In this document: piece by piece, positions 8,858 through 21,781 of the stretch | Layout of the letters: each line of letters starts with the position of its first letter | Position numbering within the stretch: the first letter of the stretch is position 1 | Source of the DNA: an uncultured Dehalococcoidia bacterium | Lineage (GTDB): Bacteria > Chloroflexota > Dehalococcoidia > Lucifugimonadales > GCA-2712585 | Direction: 5' to 3' | DNA length: 64,000 bases | Assembly: GCA_951812825.1 (NCBI GenBank) | Contig: OX638324.1 | Coordinates: forward strand, 754,459 to 818,458 | Position numbers and translations under genes: made by a program | The notes under the pieces: model-generated | Seen by the model: the letters and a program-made list of their open reading frames with translations, nothing else | What the model was told of the DNA's origin: nothing | Databases searched by the model: none

Positions 8858-9796
8858 AGTGGCTAATTAAGACAGGTTCGCCTTTCTGCGCAGGTAAGTT
8901 TTTTGCAGAGGGCCTCATTATCGCGGAAACTTCAATTTCTCCGAAACTCGCCAGTTGTCCCAGCGGCAACTGACACCCGCCATAATGACTATTGCCTCAA
9001 AAGGAATCGGTTGGTGTCCATCGGAGATTCTGGGGGGGTCTGCACCTCGAAAACCGATCCTGGTGAGGCGTTACCCTTGTAGAATGATGAAGCAATGAGT
9101 AAGGCAGATCACATTCCGCAAGGAAGATCAGGTACCCGCCGGCGTCTCGTATGAGATGATAGTCCACCCGGTCAGTGCCTACGACGGACCATGAGCCTCC
9201 GCTGCTGAACGAGCCGCGTATCACCGTTGCCCGCTCATCCGCAGGCGTCGCCTCCGCCACCTGTTGGGCCAGCGCCACGGCCATCTCGATCTGGACCCGG
9301 AGGTGCAAGCGCGGGCGCTATCAGCCAGCGCCGCCACCCTGGGACCGGTTGCTGAAACCGGTGCGGGCCACGGTAGCCAGTCGCCGCAACCTCCGACGGC
9401 GCTTCTTCTCCCTGGCCGGAGGGCTCACCCGCAAGGCCCGTCGCCTCACCTTGCACCTCCCCCTGGGACAACTAGTTCGTCAGAGCCCGGTCGAGCCTGC
9501 GCGCCCTGCCAGTCCCCTCCTGGCTACACCCACAGCGTCTCGATATCCGGCGCACTACCCAATCGTCTCGCCGTCCCCCGCGCCAGGCTGGCCCCTGCTG
9601 CCGTCGGCCAGGCTGATATCGCCCTCCGCCGGCGCTGTGGGCGTCAACATCCCTTTGGCGCGACCACCACACCCGGCGCCCAGCTGGATTGGGGGCGGAT
9701 CAAGGCCGCGCCGTCTCTATCCGGATCATCTCACCCCCTGCTTCGCAGGGGTGGCCAGATCCTTGCGGTGGATTTGGGCCAAGACTCTGCTCAGTC
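8858..9796. other. About 940 bases without a confidently supported gene
   Basis: Both strands are open over long stretches because of high GC, but no frame shows a recognisable family. The best candidate is a minus-strand frame at 8997-9308 (VALAQQVAEATPADERATVI, then SFSSGGSWSVVGTDRVDYHL) that looks protein-like. Two stops lie directly upstream and there is no ribosome binding site, so it may be the tail of a broken gene. Confidence 0.4.
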
Positions 9797-12700
9797 CTAT
9801 TTCCGCCTGCGTTTCAACGCAAGGATGAGGAAAATTCCCCCAAGTACCCCAATCACTATCGCCGCTATGATCCACCAAGGGAATTCCACGCCTCCTTGAG
9901 CTGCTTCGGGCGACACCGGCTCCACCGTAGAACCGGGCGTGAGCGTGACCGTAGCCGTTGGCGTGGGTGCGACGATAGCCGCTGGAGCGGGTGTGCCCGC
10001 AGGCGTAGCGGTGGGCGTAGGCTCCGGCGTGGGCGTCGGCTCCGGCGCGGGTGTGACCGTAGGCTCCGGGGTGGGCGTCGGCTCCGGCGTGGGCATAGGC
10101 TCCGGCGTGGGCATAGGCTCCGGCGTGGGCATAGGCTCCGGCGTGGGCATAGGCTCCGGGGTGAGCGTCGGCTCCGGCGTGGGCTGAGGCTCCGGCGTGG
10201 GCGTCGGCTCCGGCGTGGGCTGAGGCTCCGGGGCGGGCTTAGGCTCCGGCGTGGGCTTAGGCTCCGGCGTGGGCGTCGGCTCCGGCGTGGGCGTCGGCTC
10301 CGGCGTGGGCTGAGGCTCCGGCGTGGGCGTCGGCTCCGGCGTGGGCTGAGGCTCCGGGGCGGGCTTAGGCTTCGGGGTGGGCTTAGGCGTCGGCGGCGGA
10401 TCGGTGTCGGCCTGAGGCTCTGCCTCCGCCTCTGCCTCGTCACTTGAGCCGGCAAGGTTCACCGCGCGCACCTGGAAATCGTACTCACGGCCATTGGTCA
10501 ACCCCTCAAACGTGTGGGAGCTGGCCTGCGCTCCGCCCGGGACCTCCTCCCAGTCATGGATGTCCATCACGTGGGCCGACCCGGCCCCGATCAATGCGGT
10601 GTCAGCTTGAGCGTCCACTGCGACGGAATACCCAAACCAGCCGCCTGGCTCGCCGGGATCCTCATTCAAGTGATTGGTCTGGCTCCACACGCCGGAGTCC
10701 CTGATGAACACGTAAGCCGCACCTGCATCCAACAGATACGACGGCGAACTGAGGTCTGAATCCGGGTCGATGGGGTCGTGCCGGTACGCCCCGATCAAGG
10801 CGGTGTTTCCGTCTACCGATACCGAGTACCCGAAGTAGTCGCCCGCCCGGCCGTCATCGGCCGTCAGCTTGGCCTGCTGACTCCATCCCCCGGACTCTTC
10901 GATGAACACGTAAGCGGCGCCTGCATCCAATAGATACGAGAGCGAATTGAGGTCTGAATACGGGTCGATGGGGTCATGTTGATGCGCCCCAACCACCACA
11001 GTAGCGCCGTCAATCGTGACGGAGATGCCGAACGCGTCGCTCGGCTTCAGGTCGTTTGCAGTCAGCTTAACACCGTCGTTCCAATTGCCTTGGCCATCCC
11101 TGGTGAATACGTAAACGGAACCGGAGTCGATTCCGTTGTCTGTGTCGTCGGCCCCGGGCGCCCCGATCACCGCCGTGTTTCCGTCCAGGGTTACGGAAGT
11201 CCCGAAGTTGTCGTGATCCGCACTATCGGCGCCCACGTCCAATTTGGCGGTCAACCCATCCTTGACCGTCTGCGTCAAGTCGTCCCAATCGCCCCAACCT
11301 CCTGAGCTGGTTGGCTTGGTGAACACGTAGACCGAGCCGGAATCTTCCAACTCTGTCGTGGTGGCAGTCTCCTCCCGGTCGTCCAGGTGCACTCCCACCA
11401 GAACCGTGTCGCCGCTTACGGCCACGGATTGTCCGAAATGGTCGAGCGTCTCGCCATCGAAGGCGGTCAGTTTGGCCGCCTGGCTCCACACACCGTTAGC
11501 CTTGGTGAACACATAGACCGAGCCGGAACCGGCGCCCTGGTCGTCGTCCCCGGACGCCCCAACCACGACGGTTTCACCGTCCACCGCCACGGCAATCCCA
11601 AAGTTGTCGTACGCCCCGGCATCCGTGGCGGTCAGCTTGACCCCTTGGTCCCAGACCACACCGCCACTCCTTGTAAAGAGATAGGCGGCGCCGGAATCAA
11701 CGATGCCATTAGATTCATCGGCGTCGTCCCGGTAGGCGCCGACTATTCCAATATCACCATCCACCGCTACGGCAAACCCGAACTTGTCGCCTTCCGTCAC
11801 GCCAGGGTTCACAAGTGCGCTAGCCTGGAAGTGCAATACCTCGTATTTCTCGACTAAAGAGTCCTCGGGAGTCCGCCAGGTCAACGTCACGCTCTGATCG
11901 AGTTCTGTCGCACTGAGGCCGATCGGCGCTCTGGGTTTGGTCGGCAAGGGTATCGCCTCGACCTCATCAGATGAGTCGCCGAATTCGTCGTCGTCGGTTC
12001 CTGGGCCCACCAGGTCCACTGCCCGGATTCGGAACCTGTAATTTACGCCATTGGTCAGGCCGGGCATCGTGTATTCAGTGGTGCTGGCGTTGCTGCTGGG
12101 AACGTCTTCCCAATCATCGTTCCAGTTGCTGAAGCTGCCGCCGGTGTTCTCTTGCAAGTACTGGTGCTGGTACTTGTCGATTGAAGCATCGTCGGGGTCG
12201 TCCCATTGCAACGTAACCTGTTGGTGGCCTCCGGTCGCGGTGAAGCCGGCAGGCTTGGCAGGCTTGATGGGCGTCATAGTGCTAGTGCTGGTATCCAGCT
12301 CAGAACCTTGAGGCGTGGCAGTGACAGTGGCATCCCCACTCTCCACCTGATCGTCCACCGCACGGAGATAGAACTCGTAACTCGTGCCGTTGGTAAGCCC
12401 GGTGACTGTGTATCGGAACTTGCCCGCGACGCCGTAGTAGATGTCCCTCAGGTCGATTTCGGCGAAGTTTGTACCGTCGGTGCTGAGCCTGTAACTGTCA
12501 ATCGAAGAATCTACCGGGTCGTCCCAGGTTAGCCGCACCTGAGTGTCGCCCGCCTCTGCTTCGAGATTGGTCGGGGCGGCTTGTGGCCCACTTGTGGGCG
12601 TGGCAGTGGTCGTTTCTACAGGCCCTTCGCCGATCACGTTTACGGCCCGTATCGCAAACGTGTAGGAGACGCCGTTGTCCAGGCCGAGCGCCGTGTATCT

Positions 12701-15700
12701 GTTTGTGTCCGGCCCGCTGTCGGGAATATCTTCGAAGCTCGTGCCGTCATCGGCGCTGTACTCGTAGCGTGTGATAGGGCCAATGGCGGAGCTGGCGGCA
12801 GCGACGTCCCAGCTCAGTGTCACCTGTGTGTCGCCCGCATCTGCCGAAAGCCCGGCCGGCGCGGCTGGCAGCCCCAGAGGCGTGGCGCTGACGCCTTCGG
12901 AGGCCGGGCCGGCGCCGCTGTCGTTCACCGCGCGAATCTGGAAGCCGTATTCCGTTCCGTTGGCTAAACTGGCGCTGGGGTCGTCGAGCTCGGCGGTCAC
13001 CGCGTGGGAAACCGTACCGGCGTAGCTGGAGCCGATGTCGTACCAATCCGGGATGCCCAGCACCTGGACGGAACCGGCGTTGGCCTCGAGTGTGCCGTTG
13101 CCGTCCGTGTCATGATCATCGCTGTAAGCCCCGACCAGCGCGAGTTGGGCATCCTCGTCCACCGCCACCGACCATCCGAACCGGTCGTTGGCCCTGCCAG
13201 AGGGGGCGGTGAGCCTGAGCGTCTCGAAAGTGCTGGCCCAGCCCAGGGCCGGCTTCTCGAAAACATACACCGAGCCGGAGTTGCGGCCCCGGTCTTCGTC
13301 TTGCCACGCCCCGACTGCCACGGTGTCGCCATCCAACGCCACCGACACTCCGAAGCCGTCTCTGGCTGCGGCGTCGGAGGCGGTGAGCTTCGCCTTCTCG
13401 CCCCACACCCCGGCTTCCCTGGTGAAGACGTAGGCCGCGCCCGAACCGGCTCCGATGTCAGGGTCGCTGTGCTGCCTTGCTCCGATCACCGCGGTGTCAC
13501 CGTCCAGCGCCACGGCGAACCCAAAATAGTCGATGGGCTGGCGGTCCGAGGCAGCGAGCTTGATCGTCTCGGTCCCGTCGCTCCAGCCGTCGGCGGGCTT
13601 TTCGAAAAGGTAGCCCGCACCGCTTCCCAGGCGGTCGCGTATTTGAGGCGAGCCAAACGCCCCCGCTAGTACGGTGTCGCCGTCCACCGCTACAGAGTAT
13701 CCCAACCATGCCAGCGCAAAGGTGTCGGAGGCGGTGAGCTTGGCCGCCTGGCTCCACATGCCGGTTCCCGAATCCCTGGTGAAGACATAGGCCGCGCCCG
13801 CGCTCCAGCGACCCCCGACGTCGGAGAGGCGAGCCCCAATCACCATGGTGTCGCCGTCCAGATCTACGGAACCACCGAAAAAGGAGCGGGCCTCGGGAGT
13901 GTCAGCGGTCAGCCGGGCGGTCTGGCTCCACGCATCGTTGGACTTGGTGAATATGTAAACCGCACCGGAGTTTCTCTGGGCAATGCCGCCGGCGCCTGGG
14001 GCGTCGTAGGCGTGGGCTCCAACCAGAACGGTGTCACCGTCCACCGCCACGGACCACCCGAACTGGTCGCCCGCATTCTCGCCCTCGAACTTGGCCTCCT
14101 GGGTCCAGTCACCGTTGGAATCCCTGCTGAATATGTAGGCCTTACCCTTCCGGCCGTTTGCCCGGTCCGCCCCGACCACGGCGGTGTCGCCGTCGATGGC
14201 TATGGAAATCCCGAAATGGTCGCCTTTCGCCGCGTCGGAGGCGGTGAGGAAGTCTTCCGGGATTGCCTCGGCTATCTGGTACCGGTCTATGGTCGAATCG
14301 CCGGGGTTGTCCCAGCGCAGCTCCACCCGGGCGTCACTCGCCGTTGCGGACAGCCCGGCCGGCCTGTTCGGCTTCCCGGGCCTGGGGATGGCGGCGGCGT
14401 TGTTGGAGCCCGGACCAGCGCCGCTCTCGTTCACCGCCCGTACCCGGAACCAATGCCTGTTGTAGTTGGTCAGGTCCGTCGCGGTGTGGGACGTGGAGGA
14501 GACGTTGCTTTCCGGTATGTCGGCCCAGTCGCCGATGTCCAGAATATAGGCCGCGCCGGTATTGGTGGCGCCGTCATCGGCCAGGTACGCCCCTAGCGCA
14601 GCGGTATCCCCGTCCAGGGCCGCCGACCATCCGAAGTAGTCGAACCTCGCGCCGTCCGGGGCGGTGATCTTGAGGGTCTCGCTCCACCCGCCGTGCCGCC
14701 TGGCGAACAGGTACGTAGAGCCGGTGCTTCGGTCGTCTTCTGCGGCAGTGATCAAGGCCAAGTCGCCGGACACCGCCACCGACGAACCGAAGTAGTGGTT
14801 CGCTGCGCCGTCGGAGGCAATGAGCTTGGCCCTCAATTCGTCCTTATCACCGTCGCTCAGACCGTTCCAGTCCAGCCAGCCGTCGGCCGTCGCCGGCTTG
14901 GCATAAACGTAGGCCGCCCCGGACCTAAATTTGTCGTCCGACGGGTGCGCATACGACCCGATCACCACGGTATCGCCGTCCACCGCTACTTTCCGCCCGA
15001 AAAAGTCGGACTGTTGGCCGTCGGAGGGGTCCAGCTTGGCAGTCTCCGTGGCGTCGGCCCAGCCCCCGGCGGGCTTGACGAAGACGTAAGCCGAACCGGA
15101 TCTGACGTCAGAGGCGTTCGGGCCCGTATCAGCCCCCGCCACTATGGTGTCGCCGTCCACAGCAACGGAAGATCCAAAACTCTGGTCTGTGGCGCCGTCG
15201 GAGGCGGTCAGCTTGGCGGCCTCGCTCCAGGCGCCGGCAGCCCTGACGAATACGTATGCCGAACCGGCTTCCGATATTTCGACGCCGTTGATATTGAGTG
15301 TGTCCTTCCGCGCCCCGATAACGGCGGTGTCCCCGTCCAACGCTACCGAAAACCCGAACCAGTCGCCCCCCGCGCCGTCGGTGGGGGTCAGCTTCTCAGT
15401 CTCCACCCGGTGGTCTCCCGAGAGCGCAGCGTCGCCCCACTGGCCGTTGACCCTGGCGAATACGTAAGCCGAACCGGAGTTGGTGCCATTGTCGTCGTCC
15501 CGGTAGGCGCCGATCAGCGCCGTATCGCCGGACACCGCCACCGAAATGCCGAAACTGTCACTGCCCGCGGCGTCGGAGGCCATCAGCCTGGCCTGCCTGG
15601 TCCAGGCGCCGGATGCCGGGTCCCTGGCGAATACGTAAGCTGCTCCCTTTGCTCCGTCGTGCCCGGACGCCCCTACGACGGCGGTGTCGCCGTCCACCGC

Positions 15701-18700
15701 AATCGAAAGTCCAATGCCGTCGCCCTCCGCGCCGCCGAAGCCGGTCAGCTTGCCCAACTCCAGCTGCCGAAGCTGGTACCCGCTGATTGTCGCATTGTCG
15801 GGGTAGTTCCAGTAGAGCGCGGCCTGGCCGTCACAGGGCGCGGCGGAAAGGTCGAGGGCAGCGGGTACCATCAGGACGTCCAGGGTGGACGTCGCGCCTT
15901 TGCCGGAAAGGTTGACCGCCCGCAGCGCCAGGGTGTAAGTGGTTCCGTTGGCCAGGTCGGTTACGGTGTAAGAGGTCGTGGAGGCGCCGCTGTTGGAGAT
16001 GTCCGCGAAGTTCGTGCCACCGTCGGTGCTGTACTCGTACTTCGTAATGCTGGCGTTTTGCGGGTTGTCCCAATTGAGCGTAACCCGGCCGTCGCCCGGC
16101 GTGGCCGACAGGTTTGCCGGCGCGCCCGGCACGGGTATGGGCGTGGCGGACGCGGAGGATGCCGAGCCGGCGCCGGTATTGTTCACCGCGCGTACACCGA
16201 ACCAATATTCCCGGAAATTGGCCAGTCCGGTTATCTCGTGGGACGTGGTTGTGGCGTCGCTGCCACTGATGTCTGCCCAGTCCGCTATGTCGAACACGTA
16301 GGCGGCACCGGCGCCGGGCGCGCCGATCACGATCCGGTCTCCGCTTAGCGCAACGGCATTTCCGAATCTGTCCTGCTCCGCGACATCGGAGGCGGTAAGC
16401 TTGGCTGTCTCATTTGCGTCATCCCAGCCTCCGCCGGGTTTGATGAAAACGTAAGCCGCGCCGGTGTTGGAGCCAGCGTCGTCATCGCGTTCGGCCCCGA
16501 CCGCCACGACGTCGCCGTCCACCGCGACGGAATATGCGAAGAAGTCACTGTCTCCGCGGTCCGAGGCGGTGAGCCTGGCCGTTTCGTTACCGCTTGCCCA
16601 GCCCATGCCGGGCTTCTCGAACACGAAGGCCGTGCCAAGATTCGCATCGTGCAGGTAGGCCCCGACCACGATGGTGTCGCCGTCTATCGCTACGGACCGA
16701 CCGAAGGAGTCCAGGTCCAGGCTGGTGGAGGCGGTTAACTCGGCCGTCTCGGCGCTGTCCGCCCAACCGCTCTGGGGCTTCACGAACACGAATGCCGCAC
16801 CCGGATCGTTGGCGCCACCCTTGGCGCCGACAACGATGGTGTCGCCGTCTATCGCTGCCGACGCGCCGAAATGTGCCCCGGTCGAGGCATTGGTATCGGT
16901 TAGCTTGCCCGTCTCGGCGCCGTCCTCCCAGCCGCTGGCGGGCCTGACGAACACGTAAGCGGCGCCCTTAGTGCCGTCATGCTTGTCCGCCCCGACGACG
17001 ATGGTGTCGCCGTCAACCGCAACCGCATCTCGCGCGAACTCATCGCCCGCCGCGCCGTCTGAGGCAGTGAGCTTGGCTGTCTCTACTCTGTGATCTCCAG
17101 AGATCGGAGCGCTGCCCCACTCACCGCCGGACTTGGTGAATACGTAAGCCGAACCGGAATCAACTCCTTTATCGTCGTCGAGGTACGCGCCAACCACAAT
17201 TGTGACGCCGTCGAAGGCTACCGAAGTCCCGAACTCGTCATCCGGCGCCGCATCGCTGGCCTTGAGCTTGGCGGTCTGGGTCCAGTCGCCGTTGGGATCA
17301 CGCGCATATACGAGGACGGCGCCGGAGTTTTGGGCGATGTCGTCGTCCTCGGGTAGGCCGACGACCACCGTGTCGCCGACTACCGCTACGGAACTCACAT
17401 ACCCCAGGTCATTTCCGCTGCCGCCGGTCAGCTTGGCGCTTTCCATAATCTGCCATAGCTGGTACTTCGTGATAGTGGTGTTGCCGGGGTCGTCCCAAGA
17501 CAGTTCGACCCGCTGGTCGCGGGGCGTGGCGGTGAAGTTCGCCGGGGCAGCCGGCACCATCACCGCGGTCACCGTGGATGCCGTACCGCTGCCGGAATCG
17601 TTGACCGCGCGAACATAGAAGGTATGGCTCGTGCCGTTGGCCAGGTTTTCGACAGTGTATCTGAACTTGCCCGCTTCGCTGGTTGAGTCGATTTCGGTGA
17701 GGGCGATATCGGTGTAGTTCGCGCCGCCGTCGTCGCTGTACTGGTACCTGGAGATGTAGCGGTCTTGCGGGTCGTCCCAGGAAAGCACAACCTCGCCGTG
17801 GCCCACCGCGGCCGCGAGATTGGCCGGGGAGTCCGGGGTTTCGAGTACTTCATTTATGCTGACTTTCAGCGCGTTGGAGCTGGACACCCAGGCGTCCGAG
17901 GCGTTGAGATGGTGGCGGTAATCTACCATGTCCCACCCGGTGGCCTTGCCGGAGTCCAGGGAGTTGGACGCTGTTGTTCTCAATCGAGGGCGAGTTTCCG
18001 TGACGCCAAAGGTCAGATGCACGAAGTAGTAGGTGTCTGCGTCCAGCCGGGCGTTGTCCGGGGCGGTGAACCGCACAAACCCCGGCTCTATGGTGGTTGG
18101 GTTGGTAAAGGTGTGCAGCGTGTCGCCCGGCTTGGCCGATGCGTTCGTTTCCCGCACCGACACCGTGATTTCCGCACTATCCGCAGCGCTCTGGAAGTAC
18201 AGGTCGATACTTCCCAGGGCGTAGCCTGACGCATCGGCGCCCGTCATGAATTGCTGAGCCTGGTCGCGAAGCAGGTCGGCATCGGCGCCAACCTGGACGT
18301 TGGTGGGTTGGCCGATGTTGCTTACGAACACCGGCACGGCCGGGAGCGCCGGTGGAAGGGTCGCTGCGGCGGTTACTTCGGCTATAGCGCTGTCTAGGTG
18401 ATTGTCCTCCGCATACAACTGGAAGGTGTAGGTTGTTCCGTTGGTCAGGCCGGAAATGGTGTAACTCAACCTGCCCGGCTCGCTGGCCGAGTCAATGTCC
18501 GCCAGAGCGACGCTGGTCCAGTTTCCGTAGGCGCCGTCGCTCTCTTTCTGCTGGTACTCGTAGCCGGTAATCGAGGAGTCGTTCGGGTCGTCCCAGGACA
18601 ACTTCACCTCCCGGTCACTCCCCACCGCGGTCAGGTTCGCCGGCGTGGCCGCCTGGGCTGCCGTCGGCGTGACTCGCACGCTGTCCGAGGTTGTCCCTGG

Positions 18701-20230
18701 GCCATCAGCGTCCACCGGCTGCACCCAGAAGGTGTACTCCACGCCATTGTCCAGCCCGGTCACGGTGTAAGACATGGTCCCCGAATCAATGTCGGGAACG
18801 GGGATGCCGGTCGACTCGGGGATGCTGTACACGTAAGCGGCGCCGGTCGCGTTGTCGGCCCCAATCGCCCCGACGATGAATCTACCGTCGTCCGCCGCCG
18901 CGGACGATCCGAATTGATCGTCCGCTGCGCCGTTGGGTGCGGTCAGCTTGATCGTTTCATTAGCATCGTCCCAGCCGCCGGTGGGCCTGGTGAACAGATA
19001 GACCGAGCCGGAGTTCCCGCCATTGTCATCGTCTTCCGGCGCTCCCACCACGATGGTATCGCCCTCCACGGCGACGGCGTACCCGAAAGCGTCGTCGTCT
19101 TCGCGGTCCGAAGAGGTGAGCATGGCGGTCTCGGTCATATTGCTCCAGCCACCGGACGGCTTCTTGAATAGGAAAGCCGCGCCTTGTTGAGGACTGCCCG
19201 ACGCACCGCCGTCCCAGTTCTCGGCCCCGACCACAATAATGTCGCCATCGATGGCCACCGCCCCGCCGAAACCATCGCCATGCTCTTGTGCGGAGGCGGT
19301 GAGCCTGGCGACGCGAGTCCACTGGCCCTGGATGTTCCTGGTAAACACGTAAGCCGCGCCCTTGGAAGTATCTTCCCCCTGTGCCCCAACGACGATGGTG
19401 TCGCCGTCAACCGCAACGGAGCGCCCGAAAAATTGGCCATTCTCGACGTTGCTGCCGCCGTCCAGTTCGGCCTGCTGGCTCCATTGACCTGTGCTTTGGT
19501 TCTGAGAGTCCCTGGTGAATACGTACGCCTTGCCGGCAAAATCATTGCCGTTGACCGAGACTCCAGCGGCCCCGACAACGGCGGTCGCATCGTCTATCGC
19601 CACCGACGTTCCGAAGAAGTCATTGCCCGAACTGCCGGTCTCCGAGAAAGTGTTGCCCCAATCGCTAAAGGTTGTATCGTACACCGCTATGCTGATGCGA
19701 CCGGGGTCAGTGTTTACGGAGGCGTAGCGCGACGGCGCTGCGATTATGGCAGTGCGATCGTCCAGCGCTACGGCAGATCCAAGCTCGCCATTTTCCTGCG
19801 GGGCGTTTATTGACAGGTAGCCGTCGTAGTTCCACCCATCGGAGCTTCTGCTGAAGGCGTGCGCCAATCCGCCGTCTTCAACTACAGTACCCAGGGTGGG
19901 CGAAAAATCCTGCGCAGGCGCTCCGACCACCGCCCGGTCCCCGGCAATGGCCACAGCCTCCCCGAACCCATCGCCCGCCTCAAGGGCGACTGAAGCCCTG
20001 ACGGGATCGCTGGGATCGGGCAGCTTCGCCAACGGCTCCATCCACAGGACACGGTAGCCGGTAATGGAAGAGTCGTTGGGGTCGTCCCAGGTCAGCGTCG
20101 CCTGGGTGTCGCCGGCGGTGGCGATCAGCCCGGAAGGCGCGTCCGTGGCGTTGGCCGTCACGGCGTAGACCAGCAAAATCACAGCGGTGAGGAATAAGCC
20201 CAGGAGTATGAGCTTCGGGAAGACTGTCAT
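9797..20230 (-). CDS. Giant exported, membrane-anchored protein with five FG-GAP propellers nested in fibronectin III domains
   Basis: About 3,477 residues, likely a surface adhesin or matrix protein. The ATG at 20230 gives a clean signal peptide ([20 protein letters not shown], cleavage after ANA); an in-frame ATG at 20287 is the alternative, and neither has a good ribosome site. Thirty-five FG-GAP repeats (core [16 protein letters not shown], ending GSAYVF) form five blocks of exactly seven, near nt 19995-18800, 17445-16280, 15760-14530, 14260-13040 and 11840-10560. Each block interrupts one Fn3 domain after strand C; the domain resumes with a WADI or equivalent strand and the NGxxYxFxVRAVN segment. 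Uninterrupted Fn3 domains and one other beta-sandwich domain (about nt 18335-17850) separate the blocks. A Pro-rich stalk (10390-10000), one C-terminal helix and an RRRK tail anchor it. Many Asp-rich loops suggest calcium binding. Ligand unknown. Confidence 0.9.
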   Translation of the reverse strand: MTVFPKLILLGLFLTAVILLVYAVTANATDAPSGLIATAGDTQATLTWDDPNDSSITGYRVLWMEPLAKLPDPSDPVRASVALEAGDGFGEAVAIAGDRAVVGAPAQDFSPTLGTVVEDGGLAHAFSRSSDGWNYDGYLSINAPQENGELGSAVALDDRTAIIAAPSRYASVNTDPGRISIAVYDTTFSDWGNTFSETGSSGNDFFGTSVAIDDATAVVGAAGVSVNGNDFAGKAYVFTRDSQNQSTGQWSQQAELDGGSNVENGQFFGRSVAVDGDTIVVGAQGEDTSKGAAYVFTRNIQGQWTRVARLTASAQEHGDGFGGAVAIDGDIIVVGAENWDGGASGSPQQGAAFLFKKPSGGWSNMTETAMLTSSDREDDDAFGYAVAVEGDTIVVGAPEDDDNGGNSGSVYLFTRPTGGWDDANETIKLTAPNGAADDQFGSSAAADDGRFIVGAIGADNATGAAYVYSIPESTGIPVPDIDSGTMSYTVTGLDNGVEYTFWVQPVDADGPGTTSDSVRVTPTAAQAATPANLTAVGSDREVKLSWDDPNDSSITGYEYQQKESDGAYGNWTSVALADIDSASEPGRLSYTISGLTNGTTYTFQLYAEDNHLDSAIAEVTAAATLPPALPAVPVFVSNIGQPTNVQVGADADLLRDQAQQFMTGADASGYALGSIDLYFQSAADSAEITVSVRETNASAKPGDTLHTFTNPTTIEPGFVRFTAPDNARLDADTYYFVHLTFGVTETRPRLRTTASNSLDSGKATGWDMVDYRHHLNASDAWVSSSNALKVSINEVLETPDSPANLAAAVGHGEVVLSWDDPQDRYISRYQYSDDGGANYTDIALTEIDSTSEAGKFRYTVENLANGTSHTFYVRAVNDSGSGTASTVTAVMVPAAPANFTATPRDQRVELSWDDPGNTTITKYQLWQIMESAKLTGGSGNDLGYVSSVAVVGDTVVVGLPEDDDIAQNSGAVLVYARDPNGDWTQTAKLKASDAAPDDEFGTSVAFDGVTIVVGAYLDDDKGVDSGSAYVFTKSGGEWGSAPISGDHRVETAKLTASDGAAGDEFARDAVAVDGDTIVVGADKHDGTKGAAYVFVRPASGWEDGAETGKLTDTNASTGAHFGASAAIDGDTIVVGAKGGANDPGAAFVFVKPQSGWADSAETAELTASTSLDLDSFGRSVAIDGDTIVVGAYLHDANLGTAFVFEKPGMGWASGNETARLTASDRGDSDFFAYSVAVDGDVVAVGAERDDDAGSNTGAAYVFIKPGGGWDDANETAKLTASDVAEQDRFGNAVALSGDRIVIGAPGAGAAYVFDIADWADISGSDATTTSHEITGLANFREYWFGVRAVNNTGAGSASSASATPIPVPGAPANLSATPGDGRVTLNWDNPQNASITKYEYSTDGGTNFADISNSGASTTSYTVTDLANGTTYTLALRAVNLSGKGATSTLDVLMVPAALDLSAAPCDGQAALYWNYPDNATISGYQLRQLELGKLTGFGGAEGDGIGLSIAVDGDTAVVGASGHDGAKGAAYVFARDPASGAWTRQARLMASDAAGSDSFGISVAVSGDTALIGAYRDDDNGTNSGSAYVFARVNGQWGDAALSGDHRVETEKLTPTDGAGGDWFGFSVALDGDTAVIGARKDTLNINGVEISEAGSAYVFVRAAGAWSEAAKLTASDGATDQSFGSSVAVDGDTIVAGADTGPNASDVRSGSAYVFVKPAGGWADATETAKLDPSDGQQSDFFGRKVAVDGDTVVIGSYAHPSDDKFRSGAAYVYAKPATADGWLDWNGLSDGDKDELRAKLIASDGAANHYFGSSVAVSGDLALITAAEDDRSTGSTYLFARRHGGWSETLKITAPDGARFDYFGWSAALDGDTAALGAYLADDGATNTGAAYILDIGDWADIPESNVSSTSHTATDLTNYNRHWFRVRAVNESGAGPGSNNAAAIPRPGKPNRPAGLSATASDARVELRWDNPGDSTIDRYQIAEAIPEDFLTASDAAKGDHFGISIAIDGDTAVVGADRANGRKGKAYIFSRDSNGDWTQEAKFEGENAGDQFGWSVAVDGDTVLVGAHAYDAPGAGGIAQRNSGAVYIFTKSNDAWSQTARLTADTPEARSFFGGSVDLDGDTMVIGARLSDVGGRWSAGAAYVFTRDSGTGMWSQAAKLTASDTFALAWLGYSVAVDGDTVLAGAFGSPQIRDRLGSGAGYLFEKPADGWSDGTETIKLAASDRQPIDYFGFAVALDGDTAVIGARQHSDPDIGAGSGAAYVFTREAGVWGEKAKLTASDAAARDGFGVSVALDGDTVAVGAWQDEDRGRNSGSVYVFEKPALGWASTFETLRLTAPSGRANDRFGWSVAVDEDAQLALVGAYSDDHDTDGNGTLEANAGSVQVLGIPDWYDIGSSYAGTVSHAVTAELDDPSASLANGTEYGFQIRAVNDSGAGPASEGVSATPLGLPAAPAGLSADAGDTQVTLSWDVAAASSAIGPITRYEYSADDGTSFEDIPDSGPDTNRYTALGLDNGVSYTFAIRAVNVIGEGPVETTTATPTSGPQAAPTNLEAEAGDTQVRLTWDDPVDSSIDSYRLSTDGTNFAEIDLRDIYYGVAGKFRYTVTGLTNGTSYEFYLRAVDDQVESGDATVTATPQGSELDTSTSTMTPIKPAKPAGFTATGGHQQVTLQWDDPDDASIDKYQHQYLQENTGGSFSNWNDDWEDVPSSNASTTEYTMPGLTNGVNYRFRIRAVDLVGPGTDDDEFGDSSDEVEAIPLPTKPRAPIGLSATELDQSVTLTWRTPEDSLVEKYEVLHFQASALVNPGVTEGDKFGFAVAVDGDIGIVGAYRDDADESNGIVDSGAAYLFTRSGGVVWDQGVKLTATDAGAYDNFGIAVAVDGETVVVGASGDDDQGAGSGSVYVFTKANGVWSQAAKLTAFDGETLDHFGQSVAVSGDTVLVGVHLDDREETATTTELEDSGSVYVFTKPTSSGGWGDWDDLTQTVKDGLTAKLDVGADSADHDNFGTSVTLDGNTAVIGAPGADDTDNGIDSGSVYVFTRDGQGNWNDGVKLTANDLKPSDAFGISVTIDGATVVVGAHQHDPIDPYSDLNSLSYLLDAGAAYVFIEESGGWSQQAKLTADDGRAGDYFGYSVSVDGNTALIGAYRHDPIDPDSDLSSPSYLLDAGAAYVFIRDSGVWSQTNHLNEDPGEPGGWFGYSVAVDAQADTALIGAGSAHVMDIHDWEEVPGGAQASSHTFEGLTNGREYDFQVRAVNLAGSSDEAEAEAEPQADTDPPPTPKPTPKPKPAPEPQPTPEPTPTPEPQPTPEPTPTPEPTPTPEPKPTPEPKPAPEPQPTPEPTPTPEPQPTPEPTLTPEPMPTPEPMPTPEPMPTPEPMPTPEPTPTPEPTVTPAPEPTPTPEPTPTATPAGTPAPAAIVAPTPTATVTLTPGSTVEPVSPEAAQGGVEFPWWIIAAIVIGVLGGIFLILALKRRRK
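10020..10390 (-). repeat. 18-bp tandem repeats encoding the Pro-rich stalk
   Basis: About 20 units of 18 bases (plus-strand unit GGCTCCGGCGTGGGCGTC with variants) encode hexapeptides of the [18 protein letters not shown] type. They form the stalk between the last Fn3 domain and the C-terminal membrane helix. Unit number is likely to vary between strains by slippage. They lie inside the reading frame, without spacers, and are not a CRISPR array. Confidence 0.85.
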
Positions 20231-20404
20231 ATGATTGAGGAGGTGTATTTGCGTTCGTCCTTTGTCGTTTGGGTTGGCATGACACATTGGCCTGCCTGTA
20301 CCCTATAGTCCGCCACTGTCTGACGTATCTGTGCCGCAGTATTGGCACTTTCGCTGACACACATCCAGAGAGGGGAAGGGTTGTGGTTAAATGCTACCAC
20401 GCGG

Positions 20405-20540
20405 CAGTGTGTCTAGCCCTCCAAGGCAACAACTTAAGCGGCGAGATGCCTGCCGGGCTGGGCAACCTCCCTAACTTACAATACCTGTTCCTCCAGGACA
20501 ATAACCTAAGCGGTAAGATACCGAGCGAGCTCCCAACGCG
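20405..20540 (+). pseudogene. Fragment of a plant-type leucine-rich-repeat protein
   Basis: The plus frame reads [20 protein letters not shown], then [20 protein letters not shown]: about two plant-type LRR units (LxxLxLxxNxLSGxIPxxL). It lacks an export signal and breaks off at about 20540, just before the truncated end of an IS5-type transposase gene. It resembles the LRR units of the intact lipoprotein at 22072-22827, so the two may have come from paralogues or one disrupted array. Confidence 0.65.
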
Positions 20541-20603
20541 GGCGCGCTGGCTTCGCCGATCCACCTTACTGAGGGTCACTCTCCCTTGGTGAACAGGGTG
20601 CTC

Positions 20604-21421
20604 TTACCGGCTTCGGTTGTGTCCGACGACGACCATCAGGGGTACCTGCCAGTCCACATCCAACTCGCGGTTCTCCAATCGCTTGTCGACTCCCTGATAC
20701 CCCGCATCGCCCCACACCCGATTCTCTCCACCGTGCAGTAGCCGGTGAGCCTCCGTCACGTCATGAACGTTCGCAGGTGTCGTTGTTACGCTATGTACTA
20801 CTCCCGTCTCAGCGTCCGCACCGATGTGTACCTTCATCCCGAAGTGCCACTCATTCCCTTTCTTCGTTTGACGCATCTCAGGGTCTCGCTCACCTGCACG
20901 ATTCTTCGTCGACGATGGCGCCTCAATGATGCTCGCGTCCACGATCGTTCCCTCCCGAAGCCGCAGCCCCTGGGACTCCAGGTGACGGTTGATCTCCTCG
21001 AACAGAACCTGTCCCAACTCGTGCTCTTCCAACAGATGGCGGAAGTTCAGGATCGTCGTCTCGCCCGGGAACGGGTCCGATAGCCTCAACCCTATGAACC
21101 GTCTCACCGACTCTACCTGTAGAGCATGTCCTCCATGCCAGGATCACTAAGGTTGTAGAACGCCTGCACACAGTGAATCCGCAGCATCATAGACAACGCA
21201 TAAGGTCGCCGGCCCCGGCCTGCCTTGGGATAGAACGGGCGGATGCGTTCTACGAGCTGCTTCCACGGGATCAGACCGTCCATGCGCTCAAGGAATATCT
21301 CCCGCCGGGTCTTGCACTTCTTGCTCTCGTACTCCAAGTCGGCAAATGTTGGCTGGTCCATCGTGTCCTCACTCCAAACATCTCTGCTTTGTTCATGGCA
21401 TTTTACTATGCCACAACACAC
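20604..21421 (-). pseudogene. Frameshifted and truncated IS5-family transposase
   Basis: The N-terminal frame (21421 down to 21113) has the IS5 N-terminal domain ending in [13 protein letters not shown]. Deletion of one base there moves the frame, and the rest continues at 21107 as RRFIGLRLSDPFPGETTILN. The Asp of VDASIIEAPSS and the Asp of WGDAGYQG are present. The frame ends after DVDWQVPLMVVV, about 100 residues before the usual end, so the DDE glutamate and the left end of the element are lost. It is inactive. The sequence to its left is an LRR gene fragment. Confidence 0.85.
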
Positions 21422-21458
21422 CAGACTTGTTCAGAGTATCCCTAGCTAAGGGCCCGGA

Positions 21459-21781
21459 ACGGACAACGGTTCTACAGGCCGCTTCCAGGCCGCCTTCGAG
21501 TCCGCCCGCCAGAACCACGGCATCAAGCTCTTCGTACTGCCGCCGCGCTCACCCAAGCTCAACGGCCATGTGGAGAGAGGTCAGCGCACCCATACCGAGG
21601 AGTTCTACGAGTTGTATGACGGCGACTTGGGGATGGTCCCCCAAACCGGGCACTCCGGGGATGGGAGCGCGTCTACGACACGATCCGCCCACACCACTCC
21701 CTGGACGGGCGCACTCCGGCCGAGTATCTTGAACAGTGCCACCCAAGCTTGGTCTCAGCTCCTCTGTCTCATATGTACTGA
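21459..21781 (+). pseudogene. C-terminal fragment of an IS481-like integrase-core transposase
   Basis: Read across two frameshifts, this stretch gives TDNGS, FQAAFESARQNHGIKLFVLP, PRSPKLNGHVERGQRTHTEE, and finally NRALRGWERVYDTIRPHHSL, DGRTPAEYLEQCHP and a TGA at 21779. This is the second half of an rve-type integrase core, with the second Asp and the catalytic Glu (NGHVER). The first half is absent. The shifts lie near 21475 and 21650. It directly abuts the 5' end of the IS5-type pseudogene, so one insertion probably cut the other. Confidence 0.75.

Noticed and set aside
9175-9899. Plus-strand frames of 211-217 codons
   Set aside because: Pro/Ala/Arg-rich with no motif, overlapping the end of the giant gene; likely GC-driven open frames.
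10020-10390. Regular repeats that could be taken for a CRISPR array
   Set aside because: Units are 18 bases in direct succession without spacers and encode a Pro-rich stalk in frame; no cas genes are near.
10444-19813. Many plus-strand open frames of 100-550 codons opposite the giant gene
   Set aside because: They are Arg/Gly/Val-rich antisense shadows of a repetitive GC-rich gene, without ribosome sites or known motifs; the minus frame has clear domains throughout.
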